From assembly GCA_903913865.1 (NCBI GenBank), contig CAIWMU010000087.1, positions 1-44,717 on the forward strand: DNA of 44,717 nucleotides. Reading direction: 5' to 3'. The notes under the pieces were generated by a model. It did not search any database and was not told where the DNA came from. It saw only the letters and a program-made list of their open reading frames with translations. The position numbers and the translations under genes were made by a program. Of this stretch, positions 1-10,300 are shown one piece after another. This stretch comes from an uncultured Verrucomicrobia subdivision 3 bacterium (lineage in GTDB: Bacteria > Verrucomicrobiota > Verrucomicrobiia > Limisphaerales > UBA8199). Position 1 is the stretch's first letter. Each line of letters opens with the position of its first letter.

Positions 1-173
1 AAAATTCAAGGCCCCGTTGTTGTCTCTGGGAAAACCCAACAAACGCAGACTAAAACGTATACGTAAACCTCTTACCTAAAACAATTTGCAAATGAAACCC
101 TCACCGGGATTATCGGCCTGTCAGGGGGGAACATCAGTCGGGGGAGAAGCCGGCGGATCCACTTGCAGTTCAT

Positions 174-689
174 TTGATGGTTTCAACGAACTCCGGCCGG
201 ACCTGGGATTATTCCGCTGTGGTGGCCCGGGATCCGAAAGTCGGTTTCAACGAAGCATCCCTTCTGGAAACCCGGAGCGGGGCACTGATCGCGTTCATCC
301 GGACCGATAATTTCAAGGATCATACTGTGATAGCACGTTCCACGGATGGAGGGCGGACATTCAGCCCATGGCAGAATGCCGGGTTTCAAGGACATCCACA
401 CCATGCAATCAAATTGGCGGATCGTCGGGTGGTATTGGTTTATGGTTATCGTCACCCGCCGTTTGGAGTTCGGGCGCGGTTGCTGGACCCTGAGTGCAGC
501 GACTTGCCGCTGGCGAACGAATCCAAGTCCTGCCCGGAGGTTGTCCTGCGGGATGACGGGGGCAATGGTGATCTGGGATACCCTTGGGTTGTGACCGCAG
601 GGAAGAACAAGGTCCTGGTGGTATACTATTTTAACAAACAGAATGGAAACCGGCACATTGCCGGAACCATTTGTGAAGTCTGTAAGTAA
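174..689 (+). pseudogene. 5'-truncated sialidase (BNR/Asp-box) remnant
   Basis: The 171-residue open frame matches the C-terminal half of an exo-sialidase-like six-bladed propeller. Two Asp-box motifs are visible (STNSGRTW near residue 4, STDGGRTF near 57), followed by the GHPHHAIKLADRRVVLVYGYR stretch typical of this family. Full-length relatives are about 350-400 residues or more, and the N-terminal half is missing. The frame is closed upstream by TGA at 93-95 and TAA at about 51, and no convincing signal peptide or sialidase sequence appears in the other frames of bases 1-170. The family removes terminal sialic acids or related sugars. I read this as a decayed or truncated copy. An assembly break or frameshift close to the window edge is possible. 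The nominal start at 174 is TTG, with an in-frame ATG at 177. Confidence 0.6.
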
Positions 690-782
690 TTGTTGTTGAA
701 TAGTTTAATCCAACAAAGGCCCGGGACTGGATTTTCGACGTCTGCGGTGCGGGGGCTGGTCGGAAAACGGCACAAAAGTCAT

Positions 783-810
783 TTGACAGCGTTGTGGTTT
801 TTGTGATATT
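783..810 (+). promoter_or_regulatory. Candidate sigma70-type promoter for the four-domain secreted protein
   Basis: TTGACA at 783-788 is a perfect -35 consensus, followed after 16 bases by GATATT at 805-810. It lies in an AT-richer part of the 371-base gap between the sialidase remnant and the gene starting at 1061, leaving a leader of about 240 bases. The rest of this gap shows no gene. Confidence 0.4.
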
Positions 811-1060
811 TTCTACTACAATTCGCCATAGCTAAATATTCATACACTGAGTTTCGGTTATTGTGGCAGCCCCCATGGCGCAGGGTTTAACGACGGGGAC
901 ACACATTTGGAGAACAAAGCAGACCGGTAAGCTGAGTGCGCTGGGATTGTAATGAAGTTTGGGCCGTCAGAGGTCGAGGCTCCGGTCAGGGAGCGCCGAC
1001 CTCTGCCGACCTTGGCAGAAGTCGAGCCGGAGGCTTTCCGGCAACAAAGAAAAGAAAATC

Positions 1061-2806
1061 ATGTTAATCAGGAATACGAACAAACTTACGCGAACAATAA
1101 AAGCGTTACTAGGTGTTGGCCTGCTCTGCGGAGCCGGGCTAGGGGCCAAGGCGGATGACGTCGTTACATTTCAGGTGGACTTGAGCCGGTTCACGAACGC
1201 CCTGGGAGGGCAGGCGGCATCCTTCGTTGATGTTCGCGGTGCATTTAACAACTGGGGCGGCGGCTGGACGCTGGTGAACAACGGGGCCAGCGTTTACACC
1301 AACACTTTCACGGTTGTCGGTGCTGCAGCCAGTTCGCAGGAATACAAGTTTACCTATACCACATGCTCGGGCACGACCTGGGAAGACAATGATGCACCGG
1401 AAACCGTCGGCGGTGGCAATCGTCGTCTCACGCTAGTTGGTGGTGCTCAGCCATTGCCTGTCGTGCCGTTCTTCGCCCCGGGAGTGAAGCCCCCCATCAA
1501 TCTGGTGGGTGCAAACATTACCATCCGCTGTGATTTGACGGAACAGGTGCGGCTCGAGAACTTTCTGCCTGGGCAGCCGATTCGCGTCAGCGGTGGGCCT
1601 GCCGCTCTGACTGGTTGGGGGGATGGGGTGGATCTGACCAACAACCCGGCACTTCCCGGCGATGAAGCAAACATTTATTCAGCCGTGGTTAACATCTGCG
1701 GAACGCCGGGCACATCTGGCGGCGAGTTTAAGTTCCGGATGAACTTCGGATGGGAAGATACCGCCATCAACGACAACCGCACTTTCCTGTTTACAGGTCA
1801 GGATCAGGTTCTTCCGATCTATTATTATCGCGATCAGCCTATTGGCCCCCTCACAAACGGAACGATCACCTTCCGCGTGGATATGACTCCTCAAGTGCTC
1901 ACCAGTGGTTTTACGAATGGAGTGAGCACTGTGGGGATTGCAGGTAACATCAACAATTGGGGTCTGACTGAAATGACCAACAATCCCTCCCTCCCCGGGA
2001 CGGCAGCCAACATCTACTCCACGACGATCCCGTTGCCGGATGGCTTCACCACCACGGTTTCCAACTGGTCCCGCTTCAAGTTCCGCGCCAATGGTGGCTG
2101 GGAATCGGCGGCGATCTACGGTGTGGGCGGAAACAAGGACCGCCGTTTCTTCATTACGGGCGGAGATCAAGTGCTTCCCCTTGTGACCTACAATGACGCG
2201 TCTCTTTGCGACGTCATGCTCCAACCCACCCAAGTCACCATCTCGTTGCATCTGACCAACGGCACCCCTGACAAGAACGGGATTCCTTTCGACAGTGCCA
2301 ATGACAAGGTGCATATCAGCGGGGAATTCATTGGCTGGCCTGCCTGGAATAATCTTCTGCCTGAGTTGACCAACAATCCTGTTGGCAGCGACAACTATGA
2401 GATCGTTCTGGATCTCCCGGGTGGTGCATCGCGGCGCCTCCAATACAAGTTCGGCCTTGAAGGCCCGACTCATACCGGGGTGGACAATGAATCCGGTTTT
2501 CAACAGGACCATGTGAGCTACGTCCGCTCAGCCACAGGCTCTTACGTCGTCCATGCGGAGTTCGGCCTGACCTTCCTCCCCACCTTCGCCGAGACCCAAT
2601 TTGGCAATCTCACCATTGGCAAGGCCTCGGGCGGCACGGTTCCCGTCACGTGGGCCGGTTATCCCTGCACGACGCTCCAGACCCGTTCCAGCCTCGGCTC
2701 CGGGTCGTGGGTGGATCTGCCCGGCACGGACGCTACGAGCAAGACCAACTTTCCGGCCGCCGCTGGAAGCCGGTTTTTCCGGCTGCAGAAGCGTCCGCTG
2801 CCTTGA
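1061..2806 (+). CDS. Secreted protein with four carbohydrate-binding-like E-set domains
   Basis: The protein has 581 residues and starts at ATG 1061, which gives a proper signal peptide (Lys/Arg-rich start, hydrophobic stretch LLGVGLLCGAGLGAKA). An in-frame upstream start near 959 would add 34 residues without signal character. Four similar domains of about 110-120 residues follow. The first three open with V/I-T-F/I-R/Q-V/C-D and carry a G-FNNW/G-INNW-type motif, a TNNPxLPG loop and an EFKFR/RFKFR strand, then end in a QVLP strand. The fourth is more divergent (GEFIGWPAWN, LQYKFG). This resembles the Ig-like folds of CBM20/CBM48 and SusE/F-type glycan binders. The last 65 residues form the C-terminal domain shared with other exported proteins here (TTLQTRSSLGSGSW, ending RFFRLQKRPLP). 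No catalytic domain is visible. A glycan-binding surface role is inferred. Confidence 0.8.
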   Translation: MLIRNTNKLTRTIKALLGVGLLCGAGLGAKADDVVTFQVDLSRFTNALGGQAASFVDVRGAFNNWGGGWTLVNNGASVYTNTFTVVGAAASSQEYKFTYTTCSGTTWEDNDAPETVGGGNRRLTLVGGAQPLPVVPFFAPGVKPPINLVGANITIRCDLTEQVRLENFLPGQPIRVSGGPAALTGWGDGVDLTNNPALPGDEANIYSAVVNICGTPGTSGGEFKFRMNFGWEDTAINDNRTFLFTGQDQVLPIYYYRDQPIGPLTNGTITFRVDMTPQVLTSGFTNGVSTVGIAGNINNWGLTEMTNNPSLPGTAANIYSTTIPLPDGFTTTVSNWSRFKFRANGGWESAAIYGVGGNKDRRFFITGGDQVLPLVTYNDASLCDVMLQPTQVTISLHLTNGTPDKNGIPFDSANDKVHISGEFIGWPAWNNLLPELTNNPVGSDNYEIVLDLPGGASRRLQYKFGLEGPTHTGVDNESGFQQDHVSYVRSATGSYVVHAEFGLTFLPTFAETQFGNLTIGKASGGTVPVTWAGYPCTTLQTRSSLGSGSWVDLPGTDATSKTNFPAAAGSRFFRLQKRPLP

Positions 2807-2887
2807 GCAAAGGATTGTTGCCCCACACCTTTTTCCTGGCTGAAAGTTGCGGAATTCCGTTAACAAAAGCCGCTTAAAGGTCTGATC

Positions 2888-2928
2888 AAATCCTCCAATC
2901 CCCACTCCGGGGGTTGGAGGATTTTTTT
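2888..2928 (+). terminator. Rho-independent terminator
   Basis: AAATCCTCCAATCCCC (2888-2903) pairs with GGGGGTTGGAGGATTT around a five-base loop, with one imperfect position. The right arm runs into seven T residues (2922-2928). It lies 82 bases after the stop of the gene at 1061-2806 and between convergent genes, so it may also slow transcription arriving from the minus-strand aminotransferase. Confidence 0.85.
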
Positions 2929-3023
2929 GGCCGGGGATCCAGGTGTCCGATGGTTTTCCGGGAACGCCCGGATTACGCGGCTGTCATGGTTGAGGCAGTG
3001 GAAGATGCGGTTACTGTCCGGAC

Positions 3024-4256
3024 TCAACAGCCGGACAGGACCTTCAGAACAACACCCAGGCGTTGGTATTGCTCGATTCGGTTGTGAACCTGTGCCGAGA
3101 TTCGAAAATACCGGCGTGGGGGTGTCCCGAAGCGCATGAAGGGCACTTCGATGCGGCTTGTATCGTATAGTCGGGCCTGCATGGCGTCCAATTTGCCCTC
3201 AAATCGGGGTGGTTCAGCTTGCAGCGAGTCGGGCAGGGGGATTGTTGCCAGGGAGCCCAGCATTGATTCGGGGCAGGGGGGGACTACCCCCAGATGGTCG
3301 CACAAGGCCCGGCGAGCTGCCACCGCGAGGGCATGATTTGTGTCTCTCAGGGTATCCCATCCACCAGGAAGCAGACTTCCCATGAAACGCAGGGCTTCCC
3401 CCACGCAAAACCAGGGAGTTGGATCCTGGGTGCCTGCCCAGTCGAACCGGTCCTGAAAGGGAGTATGGCCAGGCCGCGGTCGATTGTTTCCATGGCTCAC
3501 GACGGGTGGTTGCACCCCGTCTTGAAAGTCCCCGCGCACCCAGAGAAACGCAGCACCCTTTGGTGCGCAGACCCATTTGTGGAGATTGCCCGTGTAGGCT
3601 GCGGGATTGAGTTGGGAGATGTTCAGATCCACCATCCCCGGGGCATGGGCGCCATCCACCATCGTTTCGACTCCCCGTTCCCGAAGAGCCGTAATGATCC
3701 GGCCGACCGGGAGGATTATGCCGGTGTCACTGGTGACATGGTCAATGAAGGCCAACCGTGTTCTTGGGGTGACTTTTCTCAGGAGTGCTTCAAGGATCTG
3801 GTCGGGCGATTGGATTGGGAACGGAATTTCAGCGACCACCATCAGGGCCCCTGACCTTCGGGCCGCCTCCACCAGGACGTTGCGGCAGGCATTATAATCC
3901 AGACTCGTTGTGAGCAACTCGTCGCCCGGACTTAGATCGAGGGATCGGACAAATGCATTCACTCCCGCCGTTGCGTTCTGAACGAATACCAGATCTGCGG
4001 GGCTGACGCTTAGAAACCCTGCCAGTTGGTTTCGCTCCGGGTCCAAACGTTCCTCCCAGTGCCTCCAGAGAAATTGCACAGGCTCCGCCTCCATCTCCAG
4101 GCGCAGCCTTTGTTGCAGATCCAGAACCGGAATCGGGCATGCTCCGAACGAGCCGTGATTTAGAAAGTCCACATCCGGGCGTAAACGCCAGTGCCGGGCG
4201 TGAACCGAGCCCCCGGTGACCTTATTTGATGCCTCGATGGTGTGGTTGGCTTGCAT
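3024..4256 (-). CDS. Class V aminotransferase, isopenicillin-N epimerase-like
   Basis: A 410-residue PLP enzyme of the class V (fold type I) family, full length for the CefD/isopenicillin-N epimerase-like branch. It shows the opening FLNHGSFG (about residues 31-38), the cofactor-binding VDGAHAPG with Asp201, and NLHKW with the Schiff-base Lys227. The C-terminal small domain ends in RRYFRIS. No signal peptide is present, so it should be cytoplasmic. Family members act as epimerases, cysteine desulfurases/lyases or aminotransferases, and the sequence does not settle the substrate. It is transcribed away from the 2221-residue protein gene across a gap of about 120 bases. A short hairpin (CGGCTT-gtg-AAGCCG, 4310-4324) sits in that gap without a T tract. 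Confidence 0.85.
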   Translation of the reverse strand: MQANHTIEASNKVTGGSVHARHWRLRPDVDFLNHGSFGACPIPVLDLQQRLRLEMEAEPVQFLWRHWEERLDPERNQLAGFLSVSPADLVFVQNATAGVNAFVRSLDLSPGDELLTTSLDYNACRNVLVEAARRSGALMVVAEIPFPIQSPDQILEALLRKVTPRTRLAFIDHVTSDTGIILPVGRIITALRERGVETMVDGAHAPGMVDLNISQLNPAAYTGNLHKWVCAPKGAAFLWVRGDFQDGVQPPVVSHGNNRPRPGHTPFQDRFDWAGTQDPTPWFCVGEALRFMGSLLPGGWDTLRDTNHALAVAARRALCDHLGVVPPCPESMLGSLATIPLPDSLQAEPPRFEGKLDAMQARLYDTSRIEVPFMRFGTPPRRYFRISAQVHNRIEQYQRLGVVLKVLSGC

Positions 4257-4379
4257 GAGGTGCTAGGTGTGGAAAAATTCCGAATGTACGATTGACTCAA
4301 GGGGTGTGCCGGCTTGTGAAGCCGAGGATGTCAGCGGCAGCCATGTCCTGTTCTGGTTGAATCCTGCTTGAAACGATCA

Positions 4380-7300
4380 TCAGGGTTTGCTTAAGCGGAA
4401 CAGGACCGCACCATTCGCCGGGTCCAGCGGGAGTGTGACACTGTTGTTCGTCACACCCTCCACTGGATACCAGTTGATGCCGAACCCTTCCGCAAGCGTG
4501 TTGGTCTGGCCCTCCAGAATGAAGTCGGAGTAATCCACGGACCAACTCAAGGTGATGGCATCGTGAGTGGTCAGGACTTGCAGAGTGGGCGGAGGCGGGA
4601 CCTCTGACATAACGACTGTGATTGTTCCGTCCACCAGCAACCGGGTCGTGTCCCACTTGAGTGTTGATGGCAGGACAGGCAATTCGATGGAGGCAAACTC
4701 CGTTGGGATGATGGCTCCGAACTCAAGGAGTTTGAATGAATCGCCAAGAGACAATCCATCGACTCCAATGTTCGTGACAGTCAGCGCCCCGCCGGTGGTC
4801 AGGGTTCCGGTGCAGAGGATCGCGTCATTAGTCCGGATCGGGTTCGCCTTGTTGATCTCAAGGGCAGTTGTTCCAGTTAGAAGGCAGTCACCTTGTATGG
4901 TGATCGCCCCTATTCCCATCCCAGGGGTGAGCAGGCCGCCCATTCTCAAATTGCCTTGTACTTTTCCATCGCCCGAAAGCTTCTGGTTCGCCCCCTGAAC
5001 CCAGCCTCCTGACAGGCTGGAGACATCCAGTATTCCGGCACTTTCGACGACGATATTGCTGCCTGAGACGATCGAGTTCGCCGCGATACAGAGGGTTCCT
5101 TGTGAGACGGTTGTGGTGCCCGCATAACTGTTCAGCCCTCTCAAAATGGCTGTGCCAGATCCGCTCTTTGTCAGCCCCCCCATGCCTCCGATTGCGTTCA
5201 CCACAACGATCAAGCCGCCCTGACTCCGTAGCGTGACTGTCTGGCCTGCCGTATTCCAATTGCCGCCCAGCCAAAGTCTTCCTTCATCAGCGGAAATAGT
5301 GGCAGCGCCGTTCAGGGACAACAGGCCATTCCAGGCATTGGAGCCTGCAATATTCCGCAAAGCCCCATTCCCGTCCGGACCAGCGCCGTTCATGAAGACT
5401 GATTCAGTCGCGATGGTTGTGTTGTTTGACAGACCGACCGACCCTCCTGAGTTGATATAGGTGGCAGATGTGGCGGTTCCCATGGCGTTGGAATGTGCCG
5501 CAATAAGGGTGCCCCCATTGACCGTTAGAAGGCCTGAAAACGAGTTTGACCCGGCAAGGACCTGTCTGCCCGTGCCGGATTTGGCCACGGCCAGAGTGCC
5601 AGTGCTGTTGTAGATGCCGCCGCTGTAAACACCATCCGCGTTGTCCAAACCCAGCGTGAGCGTGAAGGTGCTCCCGGAGACCATCGTGATTGCTCCCGCC
5701 CCTGGCGAGACGCTTTGGAGTGAGCCAACACTCTCAGCATCCCCGCTTCCGGTTGGGGCGATTCGGAAAGTGGAGAGGGGATTGAAGCGGATTGCGGATC
5801 CATTCGGAATGGTGCGGTTGCCGATGCTGTTGGTGGCCCCGATCTGCAGGACTGAGCCAGTCAGGATTTCGATGTCGCCGACAAAATCGTTCGCGATTCC
5901 TGAAGGCCTATCCAGCACCACCCGGCGTCCGGGGAAATAGGGACTGCTGATTCGCAACCCTCCCGTTCCGGTGATCCTGCCGGAGAACGAGGTGCGCAGG
6001 CTGGATCCGGCGCTGAGAGTCAGGTTCCGTGAGAGGTTGATCTGGCCGCTGAAAATGGCATTCGCACTGGATGTCACGAGATTGGCGGTTCCCAGTGAGG
6101 CCTGACCGGTCCCGTTTGTCGTGACATTAATCGTGTTGCCGCAAGTGATGGGGGTTGCCTGCAGCAACCGGACATCGCTCGATCCAGTCTGCAGGTCTCC
6201 GAGATCGACAGGGCCCGATCCCAGTGCGGAATTGTTCCCAATCGAGATCTGCCCGGCCCGAATGGTGGTTCCGCCGCTAAAGCCGCTTCCCCCGGAGAGG
6301 GTCAATATGCCTGAACCTGCTTTAATGAGTCCAAGCGTTGCGCCTGCCGCCCAAGTGCTGTTCATCAGCGTGCCAGAGAAGCTTCCGGAGCGGCCACTCT
6401 CCCCGACGGTGAGAAACCGGGAGCCATCGTTTCCAAAAACCATTCCACTTCCGCTCAACGACCCGATCGTGGCGTTGTGATTCCACAAGTCCATGCGACC
6501 GTTGAGAACGAAATCGGTATCCGGCATCTGGAGGTCGTCAGGGCCATTTACCTCCAATGCGGACGTGAGTCCTGCGCTTGCCAGGGTGAGGAACCCTTTG
6601 AAGGGATGGGCACCGTTCATGAGCAACCTGCTGGATCCACCCTTTGTAATCAGGCCCGATCCGAATAGTGTCCCATTGAGGGCAACATCTCCTCCTGCCA
6701 CAATCCCCAAACTCACTCCCGAATTGGTAACCGGCCCGGCCACCGCCAAGGTGCCGGAGGCGATGTTCCAAGTCTGGGACTCAGCCACGTGGATACTGCC
6801 CTGAACCACGTTGTTGCCGTAGTTCGTGAGCCCATTGAGCAGGGTCAATTCTCCGACAACCAGCGCAAGGTCTGAATTTGTGAGTTGAATCCATGATGCG
6901 AGAGCCAGTTGGTCGTTCGAGTTTGTCTTCTGTGCCTCCCCACCAAACACAATTCCTGAGCCGGGGGAAGGTGGGTCGGTCTCCCAATTCGCGGCAATAC
7001 TCCAGAGATTGGTCTCGCCAAGGCCAGTCCAGACGGCCGGGCTGAGGGTGTCCAAAATCATGACCGTGATGGTCGCCTCGGAGGTCTCGCGGGGGTAAAG
7101 CCCGCCACATCCGGAATCCTGAACGGCGACACGCAGTTCCGCAGTCGCTCCGGGCATGCCGCCGAGCAGGGATGCATCCACCAGAGTCAACTCCCCGGAG
7201 AGTGGATCCAGCAGGAATGAATTCGAGGGATTAGTCAGCAACTTGAAGGCTAGAAAATCCATCGACCCATCTGCCGCCTGTATCTTCCCGACCACCGTGC

Positions 7301-10300
7301 CATTCATGGACGCGGATGCGATGTGGAAGGTCTGGTTTGTTACCAGGGGTGGGCTGTTCAGATCCACGGGGGTGAGTGCGGTGGCGGGTATGATGTTCGT
7401 GCCTGTCAAACCCGGGCCGGCCCAGGCCACTTCAAGATGGTCATTTCCGATACCCTCTTTGTGGAGTATCTCGAGGTAATACCTGTTTCCCGCAATCAGA
7501 GGAAGTGCAGGGGATGTCTGGGACACTTGTGCGGTCCAAACTCCGTAGGCGGTGGATCCTGAAACGTAGGCAATTCTTGCGGCCCCGTCACTCTGATCGT
7601 TTGGAGAGAGGAGCAGGGCGGATGAATCGTCCGATGCGATAAAGAACGTGTAGTCACCGCTCTGGGGCGGGGTGATGAGTCCGCGGATTCGTGATCCGTA
7701 TGAATCGGTAAAATTGGTTCCCGCTGCCAGATTGGTGAGAGTCACTTGCAGGTTGGGGCGTCCAGGAAACGCAAGGTTGTTCGTGAGGTCTGCAACCGCT
7801 GTGCCACTCAGGATATTGGTCCAGATCTCCTGCCGGATGCCTGCGGCGATGGCACCCGGGTTCAGGATGGATACTGCAATTTGACTGGTCGCCGTGAGTG
7901 CGGGGATGCCTGAATCGGTCACGCTTACATATAACGTGTAGGCCCCGGCGGTGCGTGCCCGCAATTCGGCCTCACTTTTGACATAGATGAGGCCAGTGGT
8001 GGGTTGAATGCCGCAGAAGGCGGCGGCGGTGCCGCCCGCGATTGTGAAGCTCTGCGTGTCTCCCGGGTTCAGGTCGGTTACCTTCAGTTTGGCGATGGCA
8101 GATCCTTCAAATGCATCCAGAGAAACGCCGGTGGCGAGGCTCGCGATTTGTGGGCGGTAGTTGTAGGGTGCAGGGGTGAGGTACATGCCGGGAATTACAT
8201 TGGTCTGGTTGTCTGTCGCAGGACCGCTCCACGCAACGGAGAGGTGGTCTGATCCTCCCCCTTCTTTCATCCGTGCCTCGATGTAATATCCCTGACCTGC
8301 TGTCAGGTAAATGGCTCCGGACCTCTGGGTGGCGAATTTGGTCCACTCCCGTTGCCCGGTGTAGCCGGTGGATCCACTGATGTAGGCGATGCGGCTGATG
8401 CCGGCGCCGTTGGTGCTTCCGCTGAACCAGAGTTCGCTATTGTCATCGCTGGCTATCCAGAAGCGGTAGCTCCCGGAGATCGGAACGATCAGGCAGGTCC
8501 TGACGGCTCCGCCATAATTGTCTGCGCGGTTGGCGGGGGTCTCGAAACTGGTCAACGGCAGTTCAAGGTCTGCGTCACGAGGCCAGTGGGAATTCGTGGT
8601 CATGTTCACCACTAGCATGCCTGACCCGATACTCTCGTAAGTGGCGAACGTTGCAAGGCCTGGAGCAAAGGGGGTTGTGTTGGTGATGATGTTGATTGTA
8701 ACATACCCGGTCCCACTAAGGGGAATGGATCCGCTATCGGTTGCCACGACCTTGAGTGTATATTGGGTTTGGTTCGTGGTGCTTACCGGCTGGACCAGCC
8801 GCAGGATTCCCGTGGAATCCAGGGAGAACGTTCCATCGTTGCCGTCAGCGATGCTGAAGGACAACGTCTGGTTGCCGTCCAGGTCGGTGGCGCCGATCTT
8901 TCCAATCACGGTGCCGATTCTCGTGCCTTCGATCACCCCGTTGGTGACACTGGTCACGACCGGGGTGTCGTTGATGTTCGTAATTCCCACCACCACCCGC
9001 CGGTTGAGTTCGGTGAGATCCGGGTTTGCGAGATTCGTGATGTTGACGAAGAGTTCAAATTGGACCGTGAACATGGTGTTGCTCGCGAGCCTGTTGTAGT
9101 CCAGATAGGTTCCATCCGCCACCGCGAGGATCCCATTTGTGTCGATGGTAAAGGTGCCGCCGGTGTTTCCCGAAATGATGGCATAGTCGAGGGGGTCCGC
9201 CGGGCTTGATGCTGGGATTGGCCCCACGATAGTGCCTGCGGGCAGGTGCTCCGGAATGCTGAATCGGGTTGGCTGGCGTGCCCCGGCGACAGTCCCGGAC
9301 ATGCTGTAATAACCGAGGCTCCCGTAGCTGCTGAATCCGTTTGTCAGCATGTTCAAACGACCTGCCCCCGTAACCTTCAGTGCATAACTGCCAGCCGCCA
9401 CGGTCCTTGTAAGCACCGCCGAAAGGGTGGTTGTCGGGTTGCTGGTCGCAACGGCGACATCGTTGGAATCCGTCAGTGAAAGGGTGATCGCAAGATTGGC
9501 CCACGTCCCCACCGGGCTGGCCGTGATGCTCACAACGCCGCCACCGGTCTGGAACCGGAAGGCATCGCTGTCGCCTGTGCGCTCTATGTCGCCCTCGGCA
9601 AACACCGTGTTGTTCGAGTATATTTCAAGGTAACGGGCGAGGGCATATGTGGACCCGGTATCATCGATCCGGTAGGTGACGTTGTTGTTTTGCGTCACAA
9701 TGATGTTCAACTCGTCCTCTTTGTTATTCGCATCAAGGTATTCCCCCTTCGCCCAGGTGATCACATTTTGATAGTATCCCGCCCCCATGATCGGGCCCCA
9801 TCCTGTGACCCCGCTGCCGTGGCCTGAATAGTAGCCTGTGGCGCTGGTGCCCTGATGCCCCAACCCGACAGTATGACCCACCTCATGAGATCCCACCTCA
9901 CCTCCACTCTTGCCGCTTGTGTAGATGGACCAGCAGACGGTGTCGCTCCCCCAATCCCACGATCCGATGTAGGCCACCCCGGCGGCTCCGGCAGGCATGG
10001 CGGAGGTGGACGGTGTGAAGACGCACTTCTGGCGACTGTTTGCGGGAGCGTTTTGATAGACCTGAATGTCGGTGGTGACGTTGATGTTAAAGGGCATGTA
10101 GTCCTCAGCCACGCGCTTCCACAAGTCCTTGATGTCTGTGTTGTTTACTCCTGCCGGTGGATAACTCACACCGCCCCAGGTGGGGGTGTAGCCGCCGAAG
10201 AAATCAAGCAACATCACAGCCTTTGATCCCGGGTAACTTTGAAGGGAAATAATGTTGCTGTTGTAGCTGGGGAAAAAGTCAGGAACGAGATCGGGTCGGA

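Noticed and set aside
1679-2512. 277-residue minus-strand open frame
   Set aside because: It lies wholly inside the four-domain secreted protein gene, whose repeats and signal peptide are clear; the antisense translation has no recognisable motif.
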